A DNA stretch of 64,000 bases from Sarocladium kiliense (taxonomy: Eukaryota; Ascomycota; Sordariomycetes; Hypocreales; Sarocladiaceae): the NCBI GenBank assembly GCA_030734395.1, contig JAUZTG010000029.1, positions 1,364,001 through 1,428,000 of the forward strand, read 5' to 3'. Both the position numbers and the translations under genes were made by a program. Numbering within the stretch: position 1 is the first letter of the stretch; the number at the start of each line of letters is the position of its first letter. Of this stretch, positions 35,348 through 44,956 are shown piece after piece. The notes below the pieces were generated by a model. The model saw only the letters and a list, made by a program, of their open reading frames with translations. It made no database searches and had not been told where the DNA came from.

Positions 35348-36238
35348 GGTGTACGTGTGGCAAGAAGGGATGTTGATATGCTGGGAATTTGAGAAGTTGA
35401 GGATGATACATCAGTCTGTCTGTCTTGCCTTTGGTTAGAGAGTACCATGGCGTGTCATCTGTCAGCACTCGCTGCATGATGATGCTCAGCTAGCGTTGGC
35501 ATCCGTGGACAGGCAGCGCTGCGCCGACCGAAGTTCCGCGTCTGAAGCTCATTGCCAACCATGCCGAAGCTGAATCTGCCTTACCTTGATGTGGCCAATA
35601 TCATACCACGTCATCACATCATGGATCAGGTATCATGGTGTGCGGCTAGGGTCAACATCCGTAAACGAATAGTGTTCCGTTCACCCCGTTCCATATACTT
35701 CTCTTGAGATCTTTGCCGCCCCCTGGATATCCATTCTGCAAAGTATGCCATCATCCCTCCAAGCATGACATGGTTATGCAGCTCGTCGGAGGTCTCGACC
35801 CTGGCCTTTCTCGACGTTGGCCATTCACACGACCCCCCTTGAATGGGCCACATGACGGACTCGACGAAGCTTATCTCCAACCATAGGGAACGAGCCAAGG
35901 GTCATTGACCAATTGGTCTGCCGGGGTCCTACCTGCGGTGACCAACACAGCACCCTTCTCATGAAGGGGAGAAACAGTTTCATCTCGCTTCCGAGGAAGT
36001 CCGAGACTTCACCCTCGTGGTTGCGTGACTGGGGTTTTAGACCATCATGCAGAAAACGGCCTAGAGTGTAATGTGAGCAAGATTGAACAGGGATTACTTC
36101 AGGAGAAGCCAACCGTTACCTGCATCATTGAAGAATGGTCCGCCGTAGAAGTCGGTGGCATTATCACAATGCCGTCACGAATGGCTGCGGCTGGTCGGAG
36201 CCACTGTCCTTGGGTAAGTCGGGGACAATGTCTATCGT
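35348..36238. other. Intergenic region, no supported gene
   Basis: Minus-strand frames at 35626-36112 have no family resemblance. No RNA gene or repeat was recognised. Confidence 0.5.
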
Positions 36239-37713
36239 CTATACTAATCCCTTCGGCACTGGCTTCTTCGCTGTCCAAATGTACCTAGTTCATTTATGAG
36301 TACTCGTGATCAAGAGGGACAGTGAGCTTCGAACAAACTTACATCCTGTAGTATGGGTGCCAGCGGAGGGTGCAGACCTCTTCCTTGACCTTTTCACAGA
36401 GCTTTCGGACATTCCAAGGGTTCTCATTGAGCTTTTCCGTCATGGGCATGAGGCTCAAGGCCTCAAGACCAAGACAAAATCCCAGATTGAACCAGCGGCC
36501 CGTCTCCCACTCTTGCCGGTCCCGGCTCCAAGGATTGTAATAGACCTTGATGACCTCCTGCCTGAAATCGGTGAAGCCTGCTTGCTCCATCAGATGGCGG
36601 GTCTCCTCAGGCTCGACCTTCACGCTGCGACCAAGCTTCTCCATGCCAGTGACAAAGAAGTCAGTCCATTGCTTGAGTGCTGAATTGAACGGCATCTCTG
36701 TGTCATCCCAATTTGGCCGCCAGTCCAACTCGACATGCTCTATGTACCCCAAACTTGGAGCTAAATGCCTAAAAAGATGTTAGTGGCGTTGTGGGGTCAA
36801 ATAGACGGTGCCATCAAGACTTACGCAAATGCTTTCCGGTACATTTCAGGCCACAAATCGGTTTGTATACTACCGTACAACATCCGCATGTGCACCAGGT
36901 CGCAGTCGCGATACAGGGGATCCCATGATGGCTCTTCGATGTCGAACTTCACCGTCTTCATCCCAACAGGAATGCTGGGTATTGTCAGCAACGTGTCCCC
37001 ATAGGCGTAATGTTCAAGACTCACAGTGCTGGTTGGATCCGACTGATATCAACGGCCATTACATCCACGAGTTCAGGAAGCCTACAATTGCAAATGCCAT
37101 TAGTCTGTCAACCATCACGATATCTTTACGGGCTAGACTCACTCCTCAGCGACTGTGATTGCCCAAATGCCAGTACCCGTACCAAGGTCTAGGACCTTCG
37201 GCTTTCTCCCTAAGGTGTTGAGCGCATAGGTGTACAGCTTCCCTTCGCGCGCAATCTGGAAGATTTTGTGAAACAAATCCAGCCTGTTCAGTTCTTCCTG
37301 ACCATGAAATCAGTACCAGTTCATTATGAGTGTTGAGTTGAAAGTATGGCCAGCACGTACTGCATCGATCGGAAAGACATATTTCAGAGGCTTGTGTGAG
37401 CTGTAGAAACGTCCATGCTTCCAGAATCCATCTGTGATGAATTTGACACTGTTTTCGCCGTTCCTATAATACTAGAGGTTAGGCGTGATCTCATAAGGGA
37501 TGAGATTGGCGGCTCACATGTCGCCAGCGAAAATGCTGTTGTGAAAGCTGGCACTTGGGAGGAAAGCGGGACTTCAAGCCTTGACGCGTGGAGTCGGTAG
37601 GAGTAAGCACGGTCTAGATCAACGTCAGTTGACTGCAGTGAGAGATAGTAAAGATTCGAGCGGTTGAGGTCTGGAGTGTGAATGGCGATGTTGGAGGGGG
37701 TCGGCCGACTCAT
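36239..37713 (-). CDS. LaeA-like SAM-dependent methyltransferase, apparent frameshift near the N-terminus
   Basis: LaeA-type proteins are nuclear methyltransferases that control secondary metabolism and development. Seven exons are visible: 37518-37713, 37361-37463, 37143-37297, 37025-37081, 36825-36974, 36343-36768 and 36239-36284. Exons 2-7 agree in phase and encode the catalytic domain: the SAM motif VLDLGTGTGIWAI, DLVHMRMLYGSI, GYIEHVELDW, NPWSRDRQEWETGRWFNLGF and the C-terminal YIWTAKKP. In exon 1 the reading begun at the ATG (YSYRLHASRLEVPLSSQV) must switch frame near 37550-37556 to continue into ASFHNSIFAGDMNGENSVKF, with no room for an intron. Without the switch a stop follows at the first splice. 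It is either a recent pseudogene or a base-call error. Confidence 0.8.
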
Positions 37714-37979
37714 TTGAGATGTGACGGATTATGATGTGGGAGGAGCCGCCAGAACAAAAACGGAATCCAGAGGCTTGTGTTGGCTGCTACTGAAGGCCCA
37801 ACTTGACGACTTTAACGAGCCAGCCTAACACGAAGATGGTTAGGTTGGAGGAAGGTGGATGTTGACATGGGTCCATGGACAGCTGTGATCAAGTCAGACA
37901 AGGCTGATGATCTTGTTGAGATTGAAAGGCCCCCTGAATGTACAGCCAAGCAAGTCTCGAGAGGACGGCCAGTCACAGA
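37714..37979. other. Intergenic, upstream of the LaeA-like gene
   Basis: Promoter-side sequence of the methyltransferase gene. No open frame of interest was seen. Confidence 0.45.
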
Positions 37980-38037
37980 GGCGGGTTAGAGATTGCGTGG
38001 GATCGTGTTAGAGGGGTGCGTTCGCGGCCAGGCCTTG

Positions 38038-38300
38038 GTGGACGTCGATGCCCTGGCTCTTGCCTCTCATACCCGCAAAGAAGTCACCGGGGCGAGGGAA
38101 GGGCAGCAGGTCTAGCAGGCACATCGGGAGAGTCAAGCCGTCCTCGGCTGGATCACGGCGGTGGACTACATCACTCGCAAAGCAACGTCGACAGGTTGGC
38201 ACAGGACAATGGGTACTAGACTCGACGGACTACCAGCAGTGAGTGGGTCAACGCCATTCAGCCGACTCTAATTTGTCCAGGTATCCTTCGAGACGCTAGC
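38038..38300 (+). pseudogene. Relic of a NACHT/ankyrin-type NLR gene
   Basis: Three frames must be combined to read a segment typical of fungal NLR proteins just before the nucleotide-binding P-loop. DVDALALASHTRKEVTGARE and then SQAVLGWITAVDYITRKA lie in one frame with an internal TAG (38112-38114). RRQVGTGQWVLDSTDYQQ lies in a second frame, and EWVNAIQPTLICPGI in a third. In intact proteins this block is followed by a GAGKT P-loop; here homology stops before it. The remnant therefore has two frameshifts, a nonsense codon and truncation at both ends. In fungi these proteins act in non-self recognition and programmed cell death. The identification rests on recalled family motifs. Confidence 0.6.
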
Positions 38301-38490
38301 ATCACGTGTCTGGTAAGTAGCGCCTCTGGCATTGACTCCATTCCCATTCGAACAGCAGTCACGTGGTCTGCTCGTTCTATTCCGCGGAAGCCAACATCCA
38401 ACAACAATCCTGCAACTACCAATGGAAGCCACTCCTAAACTTTGGTCGCCTGTATCACTCAGTCCCTCGGCGGGTGACATTGAGTGACTG

Positions 38491-38525
38491 GACTTGACTT
38501 GACTTGACTTGACTTGACTTGACTT
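38491..38525. repeat. (GACTT)7 microsatellite
   Basis: Seven perfect copies of a five-base unit. Read on the other strand the array is AAGTC repeated, the same word that is repeated near both ends of the hAT element at 50-53 kb. Confidence 0.9.
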
Positions 38526-39155
38526 CTCAATCGACACTTGGTCGGCCGCTGTGCCTAGTGCAGCGTTTTGCCTGTCCGTCTCGCCCAATACTTTGAGGGG
38601 GGAGTTTTGGCTGCCTCGATCGCCTCGAATCGCCTTGCGTTGTTTGTACATCCCGGTCATCAGGTATAGACTTCCTCTATTGTCGATACTCCGACCATTC
38701 GAAGCCCAAAAGGCGTTGAAGAAATAACGCCGCACGAATAAGGAAGTGGCGTTGACATCTTTTCCATTTTGCATGTGAGCCCATTGTAGAGTCAGGAAAG
38801 CACTGTCAAGTCTTCGCTTAACCTCTACTGACTGTTGAGCTCCTGCAGGTGCTCCCAAAAACGTCGCAGGCCGCTGATAGCTATTTCCGTCGTTGGCGAA
38901 GATTTTAATAGCTACTCTGTTCAGCCGGATGGTGGGCTGCCCGAGTGGGGGCGGTGTCTGTTAGTGGCTCAGACGACTTTGGCGCTATTCTTAGCATGGC
39001 AGCATTCGACCTCGATCCGACACGCGCGGCTCTGGTGGATAAGGCTTGAGTATATGATGCAGTAGCCGCCATTCAAGAGAAGGCGTCATATATCGGTAGA
39101 TTTCGCTGCATCCCCATCTCTCTCATCTCTAAAGCTCATTAACCTCTGTTCTACA
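38526..39155. other. Intergenic region upstream of the MADS-like/SANT gene
   Basis: No supported gene. The minus-strand frame across 38268-38858 runs through the microsatellite and is not convincing. Confidence 0.5.
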
Positions 39156-40526
39156 ATGACGGCACGGGCCCGGTCAACAGCGCAAAAGCGCCAAAGGTCT
39201 TTCGGCTCTCGGAGCCAAACGATGATAAACAAGGTCAAGGACATGCATGTATCTACGGACGCGAGAATTGCAATTGTGGGCTTTGTCAATGAGAAGATGT
39301 TTTGGTTTGATGAAGCTGATGTCCTATCCAAACTCGGGATTGCGCACGAGCCCCTGGAGGGGCTCACTCCACAAAATGCTTCTCTTTGGACAAGAGGGGG
39401 ATGTCCGAACCATCAGAGTCAAACCGCAATACTCTCGAACCGCCAGGAGATGCCTTTTCGTTCCTTACGAAGTTCGAACCCAACACTTCGACCTATACCA
39501 GACAGCCAACAGGGCAATAACATGGCAGACGCTGCCTTCTACCATGACTCGGACCTTCAGGGTCCATCAGACCGCTTCGTAACTAGCACACCCCCTCCGG
39601 AGACTGCAAGCCGCGTTGAGACGATCCAGACATCTGGACAGCGAAGCGAAGTGCTTGCTAGCGAATCGCGCAATGATGTTATTTCTGGAGTACGCATCCA
39701 ACCGCCTGAGCAAACCTCTCCTAATCCTTGCCAAGGACAAGGCTTGGATGAAGCAAGCTTTGCTTCCAACCGTGACGAGTCTGAGGTCGTGGAGACTAGG
39801 TTCTCTCACAGCGACTCGCAAGGACGTGAAAGAATGCAGCCTCCGGATTGTAACGCAGACAACGAGAGTTCCGGGAGCGAGGATGGCCTTCACATGGTAG
39901 AACAACAACATGGTGGAGAGTGTTCTCACTCGTTTTCGGATGGTGAGGATTCTCGTTCGGGAGAAGATAATGTTCACCCAATTCGTAAGCAACGGAGGGT
40001 CTCGAAGGCTTCTGTCCCTTCGGGCCTCAATACTCTCGCCAGCTCGCGAAGGTCTCTAAGTTCCTGCGAAGGACCAGCGACGCCTGGCCGCAACATTCCC
40101 CTGCAAACGCCATCGGAAGCAAATGCAACTCGCGCTGAGGCCAACCTGAACCTTTCTCGGTTCAGTCAATCGCCTTCTGAAGACGTTATTCTCAGATGTG
40201 TCATTGAAGGTAGCAATACGGCTTTTCAATTCCAGTTTGCATCGGACCCCCCCTCTGGTCAATTTGGTCAACCTGGTCGACCACATGTCGACAGAGCTGC
40301 ATCGCATCAAAGGCAGGGCAAGAGGATGCCCAGGACTTCTCGTTTGGTTGCAAATTCATCCGGCGGAAGATGGACGTCAGAAGAGGAGGAAACAGTGCGC
40401 AGGATGAGACAGGCTGGCAGATCTTGGGCTGACATCCAGCGCGCCCTTCCACATCGTTCTGAGGGAACGATCAAAGTCCGGTACTGGATGAAGCTTAAGA
40501 CTTTGAGCCATTCAAGGGTATTGTGA
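39156..40526 (+). CDS. Putative regulator with MADS-like N-terminus and C-terminal SANT/Myb domain
   Basis: The single exon encodes 456 residues. Residues about 10-55 (KRQRSFGSRSQTMINKVKDM and then HVSTDARIAIVGFVNEKMFW) show the spacing of a MADS/SRF-type DNA-binding segment, a basic helix followed by a beta strand, but are divergent. The middle 300 residues are Ser-rich, acidic and probably disordered. The C-terminus is a clear SANT/Myb repeat: GGRWTSEEEETVRRMRQAGR then SWADIQRALPHRSEGTIKVR. It is very likely a nuclear DNA-binding protein. The combination is unusual, and the MADS part is a suggestion only. Start and stop are clean. Confidence 0.7.
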   Translation: MTARARSTAQKRQRSFGSRSQTMINKVKDMHVSTDARIAIVGFVNEKMFWFDEADVLSKLGIAHEPLEGLTPQNASLWTRGGCPNHQSQTAILSNRQEMPFRSLRSSNPTLRPIPDSQQGNNMADAAFYHDSDLQGPSDRFVTSTPPPETASRVETIQTSGQRSEVLASESRNDVISGVRIQPPEQTSPNPCQGQGLDEASFASNRDESEVVETRFSHSDSQGRERMQPPDCNADNESSGSEDGLHMVEQQHGGECSHSFSDGEDSRSGEDNVHPIRKQRRVSKASVPSGLNTLASSRRSLSSCEGPATPGRNIPLQTPSEANATRAEANLNLSRFSQSPSEDVILRCVIEGSNTAFQFQFASDPPSGQFGQPGRPHVDRAASHQRQGKRMPRTSRLVANSSGGRWTSEEEETVRRMRQAGRSWADIQRALPHRSEGTIKVRYWMKLKTLSHSRVL

Positions 40527-41498
40527 GAGGATGAACGGAGAAATGCAGTAGAAGATCCAGATCTAAATTATAGATTACTCAGCGAAGTGCAGCCCATTCG
40601 CGCGTATGCAGACAAATGAGCGCCCATGAATGTCCGGTGTGCCTTCAAGAAAAAGCACCACTCCCTTCGTTAGAAATTGTTTAGAACACTCGGATTTTGA
40701 GACGTACGCCGTACCGAGGACGGGAATTGACTTGCATTCGCCTTACATATAAAATTGGGTCGGCAAGCATGGGGAGGTGGCTATGGGCACCATGCACGAC
40801 TTTTGAACAGTTGCAGTTGATCTCCGGCCGAAGAAGTTGTGGTGAAGTCATCCCAGAGAAAGCACCCAACTGTCGACCAAAAGAAAGACAGCATAACTGG
40901 TATGTGACCGGATGGTATGTCCGGACGCCACCCAGCACTGGACCTCATTCTGCTTAGAGATTGGCTGGGTCATCCAGCTCGTGCACTGGGATTACGTTCG
41001 TGCACACTTAATAAAGGTGGGGCACGCATGCCGACATACAGAATACACGAACCATCCCTACCAAAACGAGGAACCGAGCCGTGTTCGACCCTTGTATGGT
41101 ACTGTTTCCGGTGTTCTAATGCCCCGTTTCCCATCCCATAAGAAGCCAATCCTACAAAGCCCCATGTTAATCCTCCCCCCTCTCCTTTCTAAAACCACTC
41201 CACATCAGCCCAGCGTTACCGTGCTGTTTTTGATGTCATGCGATTTTATTATCTTTAGTTACCTTAAGTCAATCGTTATGTTTTGGCTAAAGTGGCTGCA
41301 TCCCTCGCACTTCTTCCCATAATTGAACCTGTCTCATTACCTGTCTCAAAATATCTGTCTACTGTAACCTCTGATTCTAGGGATTTCTAGAATATCTTTC
41401 ACCAGATCCGGGTCCACCTAAGCCGCTGTGCTTCCAACGGCATCTAGCTCCTCCGATCACCATCTAGGCATCGTCAGAGTATTCCGCCAATTGGAACA
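40527..41498. other. Intergenic region between the SANT gene and the Zn2Cys6 gene
   Basis: Nearly 1 kb without a supported gene. The last 300 bases are pyrimidine-rich, as is common upstream of fungal start codons. Confidence 0.5.
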
Positions 41499-42410
41499 AT
41501 GACCTCGTCTCGGGCCTCGAAAGCTGTCAAGCGTGAGCGTCAGTGCATTACTCGTACCGCGTGTGAGCATTGTCGTGAGAAGAGGGCAAAGGTACACCCC
41601 GGTCTCCTTTCAGACTCCCTCCCTATCTGATCCCTCAATTCGGCTACTAATATCGTATTTGTATAGTGCGATGGTGAGAAACCTTGTGGCCGCTGTCAAG
41701 CCCGAAACCTCGATTGCCGCTTCACCCAGCGCACGTGGGCCTCGAAACGCAGCCTACAAGACGAAGCCACCTCCCTACGTGAACAGATTCATCGCCGCGA
41801 CCGCCTCCTTGATGTTATCTGTGCCTCGGAAGACAATGGAGATAATATTCTCGAGATGCTGCGAGAGGGTGGCTTATCGTACGATGAGGCTTACGAGAAG
41901 ATGCGAGATAGGATTGATGCTTCCGAAATGAACATCGATACGATAATGGTACAGGACAGGCGTGACAGTACTGGATCCGGTGACTCTGAGACCTGCTCGT
42001 CTCCCTCGCCAGTCCACAGCAACATGCTGTCATCGACATCCGGGCAAAGCCCTTTCTCCTTCATGGACTACGCCATTACCAATGATACTATCTCTCAATG
42101 CTCTATCGCCTCCGATCAATTAGGACGAGAACCGAATCTTCTCCACCAGCAGATGGATACAGTGCAGAGCATCCCTTGGGCTGCTTCTGCTCCGGATGTC
42201 TACTCTTTTGACACCATGTTCGAATCGACGTCAATGGTACCAATTGTTTCGACAGGCGTCATTGATGGCACCCCCATCCTCTCCGACCCAATTTTATGGC
42301 TTCCTATGCCCTCTTCAGGCCCTCTTGACCAAACTATCCATAACAGTTGGATTGGCATGGCAGGCGCTCCTGGTGAAGTCGAGAAAGACTTCTGTCCCCA
42401 ATCACAGTAA
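41499..42410 (+). CDS. Zn2Cys6 (fungal binuclear cluster) transcription factor, short
   Basis: Two exons (41499-41591, 41667-42410) join exactly inside the zinc cluster and give 278 residues. The cluster is CEHCREKRAKCDGEKPCGRC followed by QARNLDC, with the canonical C-x2-C-x6-C-x5-C-x2-C-x6-C spacing. A basic N-terminus (AVKRERQ) and a short coiled-coil-like segment (SLREQIHRRDRLLDVI) follow the usual order. The fungal-specific middle homology domain is absent and the rest is acidic/Ser-rich, so this is one of the short cluster proteins. Regulatory targets are unknown. It sits among several other regulators. Confidence 0.9.
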
Positions 42411-42604
42411 AAAGCAACGCGCTGCCACAAGACTATCTGCTCTCCGATACCACGCCATTGCCTTAAGCTATTCGAGGATGGCTGACGATTGATACACGAA
42501 CTTGGTAACGTCCTTGGATGCGATAGCAATAAATTGAGCCTTTGTCGTTGAGCAGAAGATAAGTTTGCCTCGAGTCTTACGATGTGCTGTACTCCTAGGT
42601 CCTA

Positions 42605-42831
42605 TCGTATGCTGGCCTATTACAGAGGCTGGCACATCGTATGCCGACCTATTGTAGAGACTAGCTTACTGTATACTGGCGTATTGAAGAGGCTGGCGTA
42701 TTGAAGAGGCTGGCATATTGAAGAGGCTGGCATATTGAAGAGGCTGGCGTATTGAAGAGGCTGGCATATTGAAGAGGCTGGCATATTGAAGAGGCTGGCG
42801 TATTGAACGCTGGCGTATTGAAGAGGCTGGC
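42605..42831. repeat. 17-base minisatellite
   Basis: The regular part runs from 42681 to 42831 and is made of nine units of (G/A)TATTGAAGAGGCTGGC; the eighth is shortened by two bases. The first base of the nine units reads G G A A G A A G G. More diverged copies (CTATTACAGAGGCTGGC and similar) extend the array leftward to about 42605. The minus strand stays open and would encode repeated MPASSICQPLQYASLFN-type residues; I regard that as a by-product. Confidence 0.92.
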
Positions 42832-43091
42832 TTATCGCATTACAGCACACTTTTCGGGGATCAGGCTATCCACTACAACCTTTCAAATTACGCCTAATCT
42901 ACAAATTGTAATTCTTACAAGCCTCGCAAGTTGAGGCAATTTACGTGGCCGCGATCGCGATGTGCCCCTAGTGGGGTGCTCAATCGTGTTCTTGCACACG
43001 TCAGGGTGGACGTCCCATCGGCGCGAATCGAACGATCCTTGCAGATGGGCAAAGGTTCTCGCATGCTTCGCTTGTTTGATATCACTACCAA
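42832..43091. other. Spacer between the minisatellite and C2H2 gene 1
   Basis: No gene or RNA is supported. This is the 3' flank of the C2H2 gene. Confidence 0.4.
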
Positions 43092-44312
43092 TTAGAAGCA
43101 CTCATCAGGTGTAAGCCAGCCTGAGCTGACATTGCTAGTCTTCGCGGGCTGCCTCTTCTTACGGCTGCGCTCCTCTTCCTCAATGATGGGGACAGCCTCC
43201 GGCATGAACTCAACGCCACGGTTCCTGCCGTTCGGCCGTGCGTGGAGCTTTCGGTGGTTGTTGAGGTTGTCTTGGCGATTGAATTGATCCTTCTTGCAGA
43301 ATTCGCAGCGGAAACGGTTGGGTCCTTCTCCGTGTATACTAGTGCATCTTTTGTTAGCTGGGTCGGTCGAGACCAGAGTTGTCGGACTGCTGAAAAACTG
43401 AGATATGATAACTTACGTTTGCTTGTGTCGCTTCAAGTGCTCTATTCGGCGGAAAGCCTTGCTGCAGCCGGGGTACTCACACCGGTGCTTCGCAGCGCCG
43501 ACGATCTCGACAAGGGGACACTGTGAAGTCTCTGTTGCTCGCTTGTCATTGCGTCGGTGCTGGACCCGCATTATGGCTCGACTTCGGTCGTACTGAGCCC
43601 TGTGCAGCTCCTCGCTCCTTTGCTGCGCCCGGAGAACCATCATCTGACGCTGAAGTGCCTCTGGTGAGGTGGTCCCAGGGAGCGACTCTGGTGCCATCAT
43701 GAACGATGCAGCGGGGTTGAGGTGTAGGGGTTCCATATTATCCATCATGTGATGTTGAACGAAGAAGCCGGTCGGGCTGTCGTGGATCTCGCCTGACCAT
43801 GGTGAAGGAGAGGCTGCCAAGTCAGAGCCTGACATGCTTCTCATGGGAGTCATCAAGGTGTTTCTCTGTGGGGTCATCATGAGAGCTGGGGGTGCAGAGT
43901 TATCCATAGCATGTGGTGAGATGTTGTAGATGCCCAAGGAGTTTGATGAGGCGAGGGTGCGAATGCCCTGATGTGGGAGATTAATGCCAACCATGTCGTA
44001 TGTTGAGAATAAGCAGTCGTATCTCATCGGGGTCGAAGGAAGAGTCTCTGTGAGGGTGAGGTTCTCAGGCTCCATCCCCGATGTTCCAAGGATGTAGTTG
44101 ATTGAGGCTCCATGAGGAGATGTGAGGTCGACGGGGTAGCTGTGAGCAATGTGGTCGTAATACTCGAGTTTGATGCCTATTGGCGTTGGCGGTCTCGAGT
44201 CTGGAGTAAGGCGGTCGGAGGCCGTTGTGATTGTGGGATAGTGGAAGGACTGGCTGGTGGTGGTAGTGAAGCTATCCTCCACCGGAAAGCGGAAACCTTC
44301 TTTAAACTGCAT
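43092..44312 (-). CDS. C2H2 zinc-finger transcription factor 1
   Basis: Two exons (43417-44312, 43092-43347) join to 383 residues. The N-terminal 270 residues are Ser/Thr/Pro/Met-rich and probably disordered (repeated MMTPQRNTLMTPMRSMS-like text). The DNA-binding part is C-terminal with two fingers: CEYPGCSKAFRRIEHLKRHK, which is split by the intron and whose last ligand after splicing seems to be Cys, and CEFCKKDQFNRQDNLNNHRK with a following LH. A basic tail (RSRKKRQ) suggests nuclear import. The gene at 54.5-55.6 kb has the same finger pair and the same intron position and is a clear paralogue. The finger arrangement loosely recalls BrlA-type regulators, but I would not name it so. Confidence 0.85.
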
Positions 44313-44504
44313 CTTATCGGATGTATATGCGTCTATGATGATGTGAAGGAGAGTGTTGTGGGCAGGAGTTCAGAGAAAGAATGGTGTTTTGAAGATTGGC
44401 AGAGTTGAGATGCCAGAGTGGCAAGTGTGAGGAGTGCGGACATCCGGATCGCATGCTCCTTGTGGCCACCGACCATTGATTTGTCCAGCGGCACTGGGCG
44501 CAAC

Positions 44505-44627
44505 CCTTGCTCCTTGCTCCTTGCTCCTTGCTCCTTGCTCCTTCCTCCTTCCTCCTTCCTCCTTCCTCCTTGCTCCTTGCTCCTTGCTCCTTGCTCCTTG
44601 CTCCTTGCTCCTTGCTCCTTGCTCCTT
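44505..44627. repeat. 7-base CCTTGCT microsatellite in the promoter of C2H2 gene 1
   Basis: About seventeen tandem copies of CTTGCTC with a central block of variant CTTCCTC units. The array starts about 190 bases upstream of the C2H2 gene 1 start codon. All strands and frames stay open through it, so apparent long frames here are artefacts. Confidence 0.92.
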
Positions 44628-44956
44628 TTCCCCTGGCGAACAGAGGGAGGAGATGAAGCAGAAGCAGAGACCTGACTTTAGGCAGCCTCGCCGCCGCTTC
44701 CGATTGGCTTGCGACCTGGTCTTTGCAACCCGAGTCCTCTCGCTCCTTGCCTCGCTGTCGACGGAGACTGAAAGCACGAGCGGAGCCCAGCATCAACGAC
44801 CACGCAATGCAAGTCAGAAGATATGCCGGCAGTCTTGCCAGGATTTCTCCTTGTCGACAATCTGGCGATCATGGTGTAACCGCGGACATATGCCCAGACG
44901 CTTAGAGCTGTCGCTAGGTTCGCAAAGAGTCTTCTCATACCAAGCACGTGGGATCA

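Noticed and set aside
38268..38858. 196-codon minus-strand frame near the GACTT array
   Set aside because: It runs through a microsatellite and the NLR relic region and has no recognisable domain.
42620..42850. Minus-strand frame encoding repeated MPASSICQPLQYASLFN-type residues
   Set aside because: It is a translation of the 17-base minisatellite and has no flanking coding sequence.
42960..43060. Possible tRNA on the minus strand (GTTCGATTC word)
   Set aside because: The arms around the T-loop-like word do not pair and no acceptor stem was found.
44370..44796. Long open frames on both strands across the 7-base repeat
   Set aside because: They are produced by the tandem repeat, which has no stop codon in any frame.
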